A DNA stretch of 64,000 bases from positions 372,001 to 436,000 of the forward strand of contig CAVYXF010000008.1 in NCBI GenBank assembly GCA_963772335.1, given 5' to 3'. Within the stretch, counting starts at the first letter, position 1, and every line of letters begins with the position of its first letter. The translations under genes were made by a program, and so were the position numbers. Positions 8,652 to 16,912 of the stretch are shown one piece after another. The notes under the pieces are model-generated. The model was not told the DNA's origin, made no database searches, and saw nothing but the letters and a program-made list of their open reading frames with translations. The DNA comes from CAVYXF01 sp963772335. GTDB lineage: Bacteria; Pseudomonadota; Alphaproteobacteria; Rhizobiales; Rhodomicrobiaceae.

Positions 8652-10253
8652 ATGGGAATGGCTCGGGGGATGGCAATTCTCTGCAACAAATTTACGAGGG
8701 GGTGGACCGGCCCGGGAATTTCCCGGATGTCCACGGGCCAAGCGTTTGTTTGGGCGCTTTCGGCACTGATGCTTGGGCTTGCCATTCTCAACGCGCAGCC
8801 CGCTAAGGCAGCGAACGATAAGGCGCCCCGCGCAGACTACAGGGTGGATGTGCCCTCGAAGCCTGAGAAGGCTTATCAGGCGAGTCCGGCCAAAATCTAT
8901 CCTGTCGAACCCTTGACCGAACGCCTCGATGTCAAGGTCACACTACACAAGACTGAGACCATCCGCGTCGCCGCGCCCTTCACTGAAGCACTGGTCGGCA
9001 ACGCCGAAGTCGCCGACGTGGTCCCGCTGACCAACCGCTCGATTTACATCGTCGGTAAGAAGGTTGGCGTCACCCGGCTGACGCTGCTCGACCAGGAGAA
9101 GCAGCTTCTCGGCGTGGTCGATGTCGAAGTGACCTACGATCTTTCGGCCCTGCGCACTCAGCTCAAGGGCTTGAGCGGCATCAAGGTCAACTCAGTGAAC
9201 GGCAGAGTGCTGTTGACAGGGGTTGCCGTCGATGCGGTCACGATGCAGCAGGCGCTGACGCTCGCCGAGCAGATCGCACCGGGCGATGTGACCAATGGTA
9301 TGAAGGTCGCCGCCCCGCAGCAGGTGCTTCTGGAGGTGCGTTTCGTCGAAGCGGATCGTAGCGCCTCGCGCGCGCTCGGCGTCAATGCCACTGTGGTCGG
9401 CAACAGGGCTGCCGGCGTCACCGGCGTCGCCAGCAATACCGGCTCCATAGATGTCGATCAGAACGGCGACTTCACCAATAATCTCGTCAACGACCTGTCC
9501 ACAGGATTGGCCTCCAATGCCGTACCTTTCGGTGCCTTGATCGGGCGCGTATTGGCTGGCGGAACGAAAGCTGATGTCTTCCTCAAGGCGCTTGAGGAGC
9601 GCGGCCTTGCACGCCGTCTCGCCGAGCCGAACCTCATTGCCCTCTCCGGCGATACGGCGAGCTTCCTGGCCGGCGGCGAGTTTCCGTTTCCGGCGTCTTC
9701 CGATAACGACAAGATATCGGTCGAGTTCAAGAAATTCGGTATCGGCCTGGCATTTACGCCGACGGTTCTTGCCGATGGCCTTATCAATCTGAAGATCGAG
9801 CCGGAGGTGAGCGACCTCGATCCGACCAATTCGATCCGCATCAGCGAGAAGGTTGTGATCCCTTCACTGGTGGTGCGCCGCGCCTCGACGACCGTTGAGC
9901 TGCGCGACGGCCAGAGTTTTGCCATCGCCGGTCTCCTGCAAAGCAACCACGTCAAGAACCAGGAGCAGCTGCCCTGGCTCGGTGACGTGCCGGTGCTCGG
10001 TGCGTTGATGCGCAGTGCGGCATGGCAGAAGAAGGAGACTGATCTCGTCATCATCGTGACGCCTCGCCTGGTGAAGCCGAAGGTGCCGGGTGAGAAGCTC
10101 GCGACGCCGCTCGACAGCCACGTGCCCTCGAATGACAAAGAGTTCTTCGTTCGCGGCTTACAGGAAATTCAGGTGAAGCCGTCCAACCCGTTCACAGGAC
10201 ACATTATCGACTGGACCAATGAGCAGCCGGTCGCCGGAGGGTTCAAGAAATGA
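8652..10253 (+). CDS. cpaC: Flp pilus outer-membrane secretin CpaC/RcpA
   Basis: A 533-residue secretin that forms the outer-membrane channel for the pilus. After a signal sequence (hydrophobic stretch AFVWALSALMLGLAIL ending near PAKAAND) come a pilus-assembly N-terminal domain and a BON-like region (around residues 85-220). The secretin domain follows, ending with LPWLGDVPVLGALMRS and TDLVIIVTPRLVKP. The ATG at 8652 is the first in frame; the ATG at 8727 gives a more typical signal peptide, so the true start may be there. Its stop overlaps the next ATG by four bases. Confidence 0.9.
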   Translation: MGMARGMAILCNKFTRGWTGPGISRMSTGQAFVWALSALMLGLAILNAQPAKAANDKAPRADYRVDVPSKPEKAYQASPAKIYPVEPLTERLDVKVTLHKTETIRVAAPFTEALVGNAEVADVVPLTNRSIYIVGKKVGVTRLTLLDQEKQLLGVVDVEVTYDLSALRTQLKGLSGIKVNSVNGRVLLTGVAVDAVTMQQALTLAEQIAPGDVTNGMKVAAPQQVLLEVRFVEADRSASRALGVNATVVGNRAAGVTGVASNTGSIDVDQNGDFTNNLVNDLSTGLASNAVPFGALIGRVLAGGTKADVFLKALEERGLARRLAEPNLIALSGDTASFLAGGEFPFPASSDNDKISVEFKKFGIGLAFTPTVLADGLINLKIEPEVSDLDPTNSIRISEKVVIPSLVVRRASTTVELRDGQSFAIAGLLQSNHVKNQEQLPWLGDVPVLGALMRSAAWQKKETDLVIIVTPRLVKPKVPGEKLATPLDSHVPSNDKEFFVRGLQEIQVKPSNPFTGHIIDWTNEQPVAGGFKK

Positions 10254-10597
10254 TGGATCACAATCGTTCTCATATGACGCGCGTGGCCTTTTTCGGGCTT
10301 GCCCTTGCGGCTTTCGCTGGCACCGCTCTGGCGGACCCGTATGACTATCGTGACCGCCGCGACACCATCAGCTCGGCCGCGGGCAATGCCAATGCGGCCA
10401 ATATCGCCGTCCAGACCATCGATCCCTGGCCCCCTTACGCCAAACGTACCACCAACCACCTGGACGGCCGGCGTGCCGCGGTCGGTATCACCCGTTACCA
10501 GCAGAACAAGTCCATTGACCCGAAGGGGCTGAGCACAACCACGATTTCCGAGCAGGCGGGGCCTGGCTCGCAGTCGAGCACTTCGCTGACGAAGTAG
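10250..10597 (+). CDS. small exported protein of the Tad locus
   Basis: A 115-residue protein with a signal peptide (hydrophobic core VAFFGLALAAFAGTALA, cleavage expected before DPYDYRDRRD). The mature part contains QTIDPWPPYAKRT and a region DGRRAAVGITRYQQNKSIDP. These resemble short conserved proteins encoded between cpaC and cpaE in other Hyphomicrobiales Tad loci, sometimes labelled CpaD-like. The start overlaps the cpaC stop by four bases (ATGA), so translation is probably coupled. It likely acts in the periplasm or outer membrane with the secretin; no biochemical role can be read from the sequence. Confidence 0.75.
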   Translation: MMDHNRSHMTRVAFFGLALAAFAGTALADPYDYRDRRDTISSAAGNANAANIAVQTIDPWPPYAKRTTNHLDGRRAAVGITRYQQNKSIDPKGLSTTTISEQAGPGSQSSTSLTK

Positions 10598-10652
10598 CGA
10601 GGCGAGACGGCGAGTACGGTCACGGGGCGCGCGTAGAGTACGGGTTGGGGGT

Positions 10653-11900
10653 ATGGCGATCACGGAAGAAGTTTGGCCTGCTGCCTTCAAGGGAAGAGGC
10701 AGACAAGGACAAGCTGCGGCAACTCAGGGCGACATGACCCGAAAGAGCATGCTCAGGCCTGATCAGCAGCGCGACGTTCTGCTCGTCACGCAGGATGTGG
10801 AGCTGACAGACCGGCTGAACACTGGCTTCGCTGAGAAGGATCACTTCGCCTTCCGGTCGCTGAAAGGCACCGTGACCGAAATCGAAGGGATTCTCTCTGC
10901 AAGCTTCGTGCCTGCTATCGTCATCATCGACCTGAAAACCGCACTCGCCGAGGATTTGGCGGCATTAGAGCGGATCAAGCGCACGCGCTTTGCCAAAACG
11001 CCGATCATCGCCATATCGAGCTATCTCGACCAGGACATCGTCCGGCGGCTCGTGCAGATCAAGATCGATGATTGGCTGCCGAAGGATTCCGCCTTTACCG
11101 ACCTCTACAAATCCTGCGAGCGTCTCTCCCGCGCGCCTCTCGCCGACCAGCGGACGAAGGAGGCGATCTGCTATACCTTTTTCCCCGTGGCGGGCGGGGC
11201 GGGTAATACCACGCTGGCAATCCAGACTGCTTTCACGCTGGCGCGTAACAAGGAGCTGCCGGCGTCGGTCTGCTTGGTCGATCTGAACTTCCAGGACGGC
11301 TCGGTTGCGGACTTTCTCGACATTGCTCCGTCCTTCAAGATGGAGGAGCTTGCGGCCGCACCCGGCCGGCTCGACAGCCAGCTGCTCGACGTGATGCTGA
11401 CGCGCCATGCCTCCGGGCTGTCGGTGCTGGCGGCGCCCCGGGTGCCGGCGAAATGTTTCGAGATCAGCGAAGGCGTGATCGGCTCTGTCCTCGGCCTGCT
11501 CTCGCAGTCCTTCGACTATCTGGTCATCGACTTGCCGAAGAATTGGTACCCCTGGACCGACAATGTGATCTGGGGTTCCAACCAGGTCTTCGTCGTCACC
11601 AACTTCACCGTGCCCGCGCTTCGGCACGCCCGCTATGTGCTCGATGCCATCACCGCCAAGGCGGTGAACGAGGCCAAGGTCTCGGTGATCGTCAACAAAT
11701 ACAAGGAAAAGCTGTTCGGCTCCGGGCTGATGAAGAAGGACGCCGAGGCGCTGCTGCGCGATTGGCTCATTGGCTTCATTCCGGACAGTCCAGACATCGT
11801 TCAGGAAGCGATCAATCGCGGGTTGCCGATGGCAGAAGTCAGCCCGGGCAGCAAGGTGGAGAAGGCGCTCGAGCGCATTCTTGTAAAGATCAAAGCATAA
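10653..11900 (+). CDS. cpaE: pilus assembly/localisation ATPase CpaE/TadZ
   Basis: A 415-residue protein. Its N-terminal half resembles an atypical response-regulator receiver domain (residues about 45-160, DVLLVTQDVELTDRL onward). The C-terminal half is a MinD/ParA-like ATPase (from residue 178). The P-loop reads VAGGAGNTTLAIQ: the usual GKT lysine is replaced, as the Lys of the deviant Walker A is absent here. CpaE/TadZ proteins localise the pilus apparatus to the cell pole. It precedes cpaF with 36 bases between. Alternative start: ATG at 10734. Confidence 0.9.
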   Translation: MAITEEVWPAAFKGRGRQGQAAATQGDMTRKSMLRPDQQRDVLLVTQDVELTDRLNTGFAEKDHFAFRSLKGTVTEIEGILSASFVPAIVIIDLKTALAEDLAALERIKRTRFAKTPIIAISSYLDQDIVRRLVQIKIDDWLPKDSAFTDLYKSCERLSRAPLADQRTKEAICYTFFPVAGGAGNTTLAIQTAFTLARNKELPASVCLVDLNFQDGSVADFLDIAPSFKMEELAAAPGRLDSQLLDVMLTRHASGLSVLAAPRVPAKCFEISEGVIGSVLGLLSQSFDYLVIDLPKNWYPWTDNVIWGSNQVFVVTNFTVPALRHARYVLDAITAKAVNEAKVSVIVNKYKEKLFGSGLMKKDAEALLRDWLIGFIPDSPDIVQEAINRGLPMAEVSPGSKVEKALERILVKIKA

Positions 11901-11936
11901 GACCGCCCGAAGAGAGAACGTAGCAAAGGCGCATCG

Positions 11937-13352
11937 ATGTTTTCCAAATTCATGCCCGACGCCGGAAAGGACGCACGGATCCCCTTGAAGGAGGTGATGC
12001 CGGCCGCCGAACCGCGCGTCAATGGCGCGAATGGCATACAGAAGGAGAGCGCCCCTCCCCCCGAGCCGAACAAGCTGATCCGTCAGGATCTGATCGACGC
12101 CAAGGTGCGCCTCCATAGAAAGCTGATCGACGATCTGAACCTCGCGCTCCTGGAGCGTCTTTCCAAGGAAGATCTGCGCCTGCAGATTACCGACATCGTC
12201 AGCGACTATGTGCGTACCGAGCGCATCCTGCTCAATGCCAAGGAGCTGGAGCTTTTCACCAATGAGGTGTTCGACGAGCTGACAGGCCTCGGGCCGATCG
12301 AGCCGCTGCTCAAAGACCCCACCGTCACGGACATCTTGATCAATACTCATGAGCGCGTCTATGTCGAACGCTTCGGCCAGCTCGAGCAGGTGCCGGTGCG
12401 TTTCAAGGACGAAAGCCACGTGCTGCGCATCGTCAACAAAATCGTCGGCGCGGTCGGCCGCCGTGTCGATGAATCCCAGCCGATGATCGATGCGCGCCTT
12501 GCCGACGGATCGCGTATAAACGTCGCGGTCCGGCCGATCGCGGTCGATGGTCCGTTGATCTCGATCCGCAAATTCGCCGAGAAAGGCTTCGACCTGGACC
12601 GGCTGGTCAGCGTCGGCAGCCTCACGCCGCGGATGGCCGAGCTGCTCATGGCTGGCGTCAGTGCGCGCCTCACTATTCTCGTCTCCGGTGGCACCGGCAG
12701 CGGCAAGACCAGCTTGCTCAACGCTTTGTCGTCGAACATTTCCGACCGGGAACGGCTGATCACCATCGAGGACGCCGCCGAGCTGCGTCTGCAGCAACCG
12801 CATGTCGGACGGCTTGAAACCCGGCCGCCGAACATTGAAGGGCGCGGCGAAATCCGCCAGCGCGAGCTCGTCAAGAACGCGCTGCGTATGCGTCCCGACC
12901 GCATCATCATCGGCGAGGTGCGAGGCGAGGAAGCCTTCGACATGCTTCAGGCCATGAACACCGGCCATGAAGGCTCGATGACCACCATCCATGCCAACAG
13001 CCCGCGCGATGCTCTGGCGCGCATGACGCAGATGGTGGGCATGGCGGGTCTGTCGATGTCGGAGTCCAGCATTCGCGGCCAGATCGCTTCGGCGATCACC
13101 CTCATCATCCAGCTACAGCGCTTCAGCGATGGCCGTCGCCGCATCGTCAGCATCAGCGAGGTCACGGGCATCGAGCGCGACGTGATCCAGCTGCAGGAAG
13201 TCTTCAAATTCGTGCGCATCGGCACAGCCAATGACGGCCAGGTGCGCGGTGAATTTCGCGCAACGGGGCTCAGGCCCACCTTCATGGAGGATCTGCAGGT
13301 TCGCGGCTTCTCCTTCTCTCACGAATTCTTCGATCCGGGGCAGCAGAAATGA
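11937..13352 (+). CDS. cpaF: Flp pilus assembly ATPase CpaF/TadA
   Basis: A 471-residue secretion ATPase of the VirB11/PulE family that powers pilus extrusion. Walker A (VSGGTGSGKTSLLNAL) is near residue 251. The Walker B and His box region (DRIIIGEVRGEEAFD, then TGHEGSMTTIHAN) is near residues 320-350. The first 60 residues are a polar, poorly conserved extension. It is cytoplasmic and docks on the TadB/TadC platform, whose genes follow directly: the tadB ATG overlaps the cpaF stop by four bases. Confidence 0.95.
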   Translation: MFSKFMPDAGKDARIPLKEVMPAAEPRVNGANGIQKESAPPPEPNKLIRQDLIDAKVRLHRKLIDDLNLALLERLSKEDLRLQITDIVSDYVRTERILLNAKELELFTNEVFDELTGLGPIEPLLKDPTVTDILINTHERVYVERFGQLEQVPVRFKDESHVLRIVNKIVGAVGRRVDESQPMIDARLADGSRINVAVRPIAVDGPLISIRKFAEKGFDLDRLVSVGSLTPRMAELLMAGVSARLTILVSGGTGSGKTSLLNALSSNISDRERLITIEDAAELRLQQPHVGRLETRPPNIEGRGEIRQRELVKNALRMRPDRIIIGEVRGEEAFDMLQAMNTGHEGSMTTIHANSPRDALARMTQMVGMAGLSMSESSIRGQIASAITLIIQLQRFSDGRRRIVSISEVTGIERDVIQLQEVFKFVRIGTANDGQVRGEFRATGLRPTFMEDLQVRGFSFSHEFFDPGQQK

Positions 13353-14311
13353 CGTTGCCTCTGGATAAGCTGATCCCGGTTCTGGTGTTCGTGGCGGTGC
13401 TGCTCGGCTTCAATGCCATCGTGCTTTTGCTGGCCTCGCGCGGCTCTTATCGCCGAGGAATAAGCCGCCGACTTTCCGGGGCGGCCTTCGAGGGCAGCTC
13501 GCGCAAAGACCTGACGAATATCCGGCGGGCGCGCAGCCTTTCGCCCGATGGACATTATTCGATGTCCTTCATCCCGCTCAATCAGCTGATCCTGCAATCG
13601 GGCATCACTGTGGGATTTTACGGTGTTCTGACCACCATGGTGTCTCTGTTCGCCGCCACCTATCTCCTGATTTTTGCCGTGCAGAGGGAGCATCTTATCG
13701 CCCTTCCGATTGCGTTGGCGGCGGCCCTCGGGGTTCCGCTTCTGGTGCTGAACTCCTTGCGTGAAGGGCGTCAGCGCCGGTTCGAGGCGCAGCTCCCCGA
13801 CGCAATAGACGTGCTGGTGCGCTCGCTTCGCGCAGGTCATGCCATTCCGGTGGCAATCAACACCGTGGCCCACCAGATGCCTAATCCGATCGGCACCGAG
13901 TTTGGATTGACAGCCGGCGAGCTGACCTATGGCCTCGACCTTGAGACAGCCCTGATCAATCTGCGCTCCCGCGTCGGCCAGGCGGACCTTGGCCTGTTGG
14001 TGCTCGCGGTGTCGATCCAGTCCAAAATGGGCGGCAACCTGGCGGAGATCCTCGACAATCTCTCGCATGTGATCCGAGCCCGGTTCCGGCTGCGCCGCAA
14101 GGCGAGAGCGCTCTCGGCCGAGGGACGATTCTCCGCGGTCGCGCTCAGCGTCATTCCCTTCCTTTTGTTCGCGGTGCTCTGGGTCATTGCGCCGACCTTT
14201 TACGGCGACGTCTGGCATGAGTTGGTGGTGAAACCTGCTCTGCTGCTGTCGGTGGGCTGGCTGATGATCGGCAATATCATCATGTACCGTATGGTGAGGT
14301 TCCAGATCTGA
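13349..14311 (+). CDS. tadB: Tad inner-membrane platform protein TadB
   Basis: A 320-residue protein with an N-terminal membrane helix, two central helices (residues about 90-135) and a C-terminal pair (VALSVIPFLLFAVLWVI; PALLLSVGWLMIGNIIM). They flank a GspF/T2SSF cytoplasmic domain containing QLPDAIDVLVRSLRAGHAIP. This is the standard TadB (CpaG) layout. Together with TadC it forms the platform driven by CpaF. It overlaps cpaF by four bases and tadC by one, so the three are translationally coupled. Confidence 0.92.
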   Translation: MTLPLDKLIPVLVFVAVLLGFNAIVLLLASRGSYRRGISRRLSGAAFEGSSRKDLTNIRRARSLSPDGHYSMSFIPLNQLILQSGITVGFYGVLTTMVSLFAATYLLIFAVQREHLIALPIALAAALGVPLLVLNSLREGRQRRFEAQLPDAIDVLVRSLRAGHAIPVAINTVAHQMPNPIGTEFGLTAGELTYGLDLETALINLRSRVGQADLGLLVLAVSIQSKMGGNLAEILDNLSHVIRARFRLRRKARALSAEGRFSAVALSVIPFLLFAVLWVIAPTFYGDVWHELVVKPALLLSVGWLMIGNIIMYRMVRFQI

Positions 14312-15315
14312 TGGAACACCTAATCAACATAGTCACCACCGATCCGGTCGATAACGGCACCATGCTGTTCGGTGCAATCTTCTTCACCTTCATGTTCATG
14401 TTCTTCCTCATCCTGGGCATGACAGGGGTGATGAACCGGCGGGCCGAGATCCGTGACCGGATTTTCCTCGACCGCGCCATTAAATCCGAGGGTGCGGCAC
14501 CCGAGCAGGAATGGGAGGGGATGTCGCGCTCGCTGCGCTTTCAAAGCGTTGCCAGCAGCGCCGCTCTCCTGTCGCAGGTCGAGCATGGAGTCAAGGCGAA
14601 AGAGAGACAGACCGAGCGAACCAAGCTCCAGCGCGATTTGGTGCGTGCCGGCTATTTCGGTCCTCATGCGGTCACGCATTACCAGCTCTTCCGCATCGCT
14701 CTCACAATTGCTTTGCCAATCTTCGCCCTGTTTGTGTTCAGCCGCCTTCAGCTCGAACCGCAGCCTACTACCAAAGCAACGATATTGGCGGCAATCGCCG
14801 CCGTCGGCTTTCTGCTTCCGGGCCGCTGGCTGGTGCGGCGCCAGAAAATGCTGCAGCAGCAGTGCCGCAATGGCTTTCCTGATTTCATGGATCTGATGGT
14901 CGTGTGCACCGAGGCGGGCCTCAGCCCGCGCGCCGCAATCGACCGGATCGCCCGCGAGCTTGCGCAGACCTACCCTTATCTCGGCGCCAACCTCTATCTC
15001 ATGAGCCTGGAGCTGAGAGCTGGTGCGACACTTGCCGAGGCAATTGGGAGCTTGGCGCGCCGCACCAATCTTGAGGAAGTGCACAGCCTCGGCGGGCTGC
15101 TTGAGCAGACGGAGCAGTTGGGCACCTCGATGGGTGAGGCGCTGCGCGTCTATAGCGATGAGATGCGCGACAAGCGCATTTCGCGTGCCGAAGAGAAGGC
15201 ACACGCTCTGCCGGTCAAGCTGGTGCTGCCGCTTGGTCTTTTCGTCTTTCCAGTGATGTTGGTCGTGATCGGACTACCGGTGTTTTTGCGTATCAAAAAC
15301 GCGCTCTTTCAGTGA
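14311..15315 (+). CDS. tadC: Tad inner-membrane platform protein TadC
   Basis: A 334-residue GspF-like protein. It has an N-terminal helix (FGAIFFTFMFMFFLILGMTG), a central pair of helices (residues about 130-170) and a C-terminal helix (VKLVLPLGLFVFPVMLVVIG). The platform domain contains GFPDFMDLMVVCTEAGLSPR. It is the TadC (CpaH) partner of TadB. The ATG shares one base with the tadB stop. tadD follows after a short gap. Confidence 0.92.
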   Translation: MEHLINIVTTDPVDNGTMLFGAIFFTFMFMFFLILGMTGVMNRRAEIRDRIFLDRAIKSEGAAPEQEWEGMSRSLRFQSVASSAALLSQVEHGVKAKERQTERTKLQRDLVRAGYFGPHAVTHYQLFRIALTIALPIFALFVFSRLQLEPQPTTKATILAAIAAVGFLLPGRWLVRRQKMLQQQCRNGFPDFMDLMVVCTEAGLSPRAAIDRIARELAQTYPYLGANLYLMSLELRAGATLAEAIGSLARRTNLEEVHSLGGLLEQTEQLGTSMGEALRVYSDEMRDKRISRAEEKAHALPVKLVLPLGLFVFPVMLVVIGLPVFLRIKNALFQ

Positions 15316-15329
15316 TTTTGGGGGACATA

Positions 15330-15845
15330 ATGAAAAACGCACTCACCAAGCTGGCGGCCGTGGCAGGGCTTTGCCTCATCGCGGCGGGTTGCGGGCCGAT
15401 CCTGGAGGATGCGGAGGTTGATACCGCGCTTGCTGGCGACATCAGCTCCGATTCGTCCTTCGGCTCAGGGCCTGAGACGATGTGGCTGGAAAAGGCCAAG
15501 CAGAATTATCGCGACGGCAATTACGGGTTGGCCGAACGCTATTATCGCCAGGCGATCGAGGAACGGCACAACAACGTCGAGGCATGGCTGGGCTTGGCTG
15601 CCGCCTATGACCGGCTGAAGCGCTTCGACAATGCCGACAAGGCCTACGATGCTTTGGTAAAGCTGGTCGGGTATACGCCGACGGTGTTGAACAATCTGGC
15701 CTACCATCAGATGCTCAAAGGGGATCTCGGTTCAGCACGGCGCAGTCTTGAGGCGGCAAGCAGGGCCGACCCGAGCAACCCTTACATCAAGAACAATATG
15801 GACCTACTCGTCGAGTGGGAGTTGAAAGCTGGCAAGCCAAGCTGA
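15330..15845 (+). CDS. tadD: TadD-like tetratricopeptide lipoprotein
   Basis: A 171-residue protein with a lipoprotein signal peptide ending LCLIAAGC (lipobox, acylated Cys about residue 21). Tetratricopeptide repeats follow (YGLAERYYRQAIEERHNN; FDNADKAYDALVKLVGYT; LGSARRSLEAASRADPSN). TadD lipoproteins help assemble or stabilise the secretin. GGGGGA lies four to five bases before the ATG at 15330. It is the last gene of the plus-strand pilus operon and converges with cpaA. Confidence 0.88.
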   Translation: MKNALTKLAAVAGLCLIAAGCGPILEDAEVDTALAGDISSDSSFGSGPETMWLEKAKQNYRDGNYGLAERYYRQAIEERHNNVEAWLGLAAAYDRLKRFDNADKAYDALVKLVGYTPTVLNNLAYHQMLKGDLGSARRSLEAASRADPSNPYIKNNMDLLVEWELKAGKPS

Positions 15846-15880
15846 GCGGGCCTCATAACATTATCGCCAGCACGCCTATG

Positions 15881-15903
15881 AGCCCCCTCTTAACGGAGGG
15901 GCT
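15881..15903. terminator. hairpin between convergent tadD and cpaA
   Basis: An inverted repeat AGCCCC(C)TC / GAGGGGCT with one bulged base and loop TTAACG. There is no T-run on either strand, so intrinsic termination is only probable. Its place between two convergent genes supports a bidirectional role. Confidence 0.45.
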
Positions 15904-16410
15904 TCAAATATTCTCAAAGATGAAAGGCGCAACGCACAGCGCCGCCAGGCCGATCGGCAGCGCGTAGGGACACAGGCCGGCGCGCGCCCAACTACTGATC
16001 TTGCTCAGCACCGGAAAGCCCTCGATCTGCGGATATTGCAGAAGCGCGTAGCGCATCGAGAACAGCCCGAGCGCCAGCACCCCGCCGAAAAGCGCAAACA
16101 GCACGACGAAGCTGGCACCATGAACGGGGCCTGCCCAGAGCATGATTGCGCTGGCAAGCTTCACATCGCCGCCGCCCAGCCAGCCGAACGCGAAGAATGC
16201 GAACAGCAGCAGGAAGACGAGGGCTGCGATGCCGAAATGCGCCAAGAGCGGGATGGCCGATCCCGCGAACAACGCGAACGGGATAAAGCCGAGGGCAAGA
16301 ACAACCGAGACAGCATTAGGGATACGTAGTCCACGATAATCGGTAATCATCGCGTAGATCACGCAGAAGATGAAAAAGAATTCGAAGCCGAACAGCAAAA
16401 TATTCCTCAT
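15904..16410 (-). CDS. cpaA: prepilin peptidase CpaA/TadV
   Basis: A 168-residue polytopic aspartic peptidase that cleaves the leader of Flp pilins. The first catalytic aspartate lies in ITDYRGLRIPN (around residue 25) and the second in the GxGD motif WLGGGDVKLASA. About five to six transmembrane segments cover the rest. The ATG at 16410 is preceded by GGGAGGTG; a GTG at 16419 would add three residues. It is encoded opposite to the main pilus operon, so it may be expressed separately. Confidence 0.9.
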   Translation of the reverse strand: MRNILLFGFEFFFIFCVIYAMITDYRGLRIPNAVSVVLALGFIPFALFAGSAIPLLAHFGIAALVFLLLFAFFAFGWLGGGDVKLASAIMLWAGPVHGASFVVLFALFGGVLALGLFSMRYALLQYPQIEGFPVLSKISSWARAGLCPYALPIGLAALCVAPFIFENI

Positions 16411-16515
16411 GCCAAGCACCTCCCGCTCAGCGCCCTCGATAAATGATCTAGGGACATGAGGCGCGGACAGCGGCGTAGATACCCGGCAATATCAGTCCTG
16501 CTGTTCGTGCCCATC

Positions 16516-16911
16516 TCACAACTCCGGTGCGTAAGGCAGGGCAATCCAGTGACTAAATTCGTCATGCTCAAAGAGACGGTCCCCGTCATCGTGCCATTTG
16601 CTGAACCGCGCATTCCAATAGCCGACCAGCATTCCGCTCTGCCTACAGAACGCCCCCTTCTTATAGAGCAGGACGGGCGCGTCATCTTTGGCGTGAGTGG
16701 AAATGCGCTGCCAAGATCGGGTGATTTCGGATAACGGCTGCCATTCCCCACACCAATGCAGAGGCCGCGTCTTATGCCAGACGAAACTGTTGTGTGGCGG
16801 GTGACGGCGGCACTCGCCACTGTTCTCGTCGAAATAGAGCCGATTCTCGACGTCGGTGTTCTGACAAAAAAAGCGGCAATTGTCGCAGCATTGCTGCTTG
16901 TGATCGATCAT
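16516..16911 (-). CDS. small Cys-containing protein with DUF551-like C-terminus
   Basis: A 131-residue protein. The N-terminus has a cysteine cluster (QQCCDNCRFFCQNTD, then GECRRHPP), which could bind zinc or an Fe-S cluster. The C-terminal half (PVLLYKKGAF ... FSHWIALPYAPEL) resembles DUF551, a short domain common in phage proteins, which ends in a HWxPLP-type motif; this is a judgement from pattern only. The ATG at 16911 lies one base after the stop of the dynamin-like gene, so it is the third gene of that operon and translation is probably coupled. The function is unknown. Confidence 0.65.
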   Translation of the reverse strand: MIDHKQQCCDNCRFFCQNTDVENRLYFDENSGECRRHPPHNSFVWHKTRPLHWCGEWQPLSEITRSWQRISTHAKDDAPVLLYKKGAFCRQSGMLVGYWNARFSKWHDDGDRLFEHDEFSHWIALPYAPEL

Positions 16912-16912
16912 G

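Noticed and set aside
10965..12992. A 675-codon open frame on the minus strand opposite cpaE/cpaF
   Set aside because: It overlaps two clearly conserved genes. Its composition (His/Asp/Arg-rich) is what the complement of high-GC coding sequence yields.
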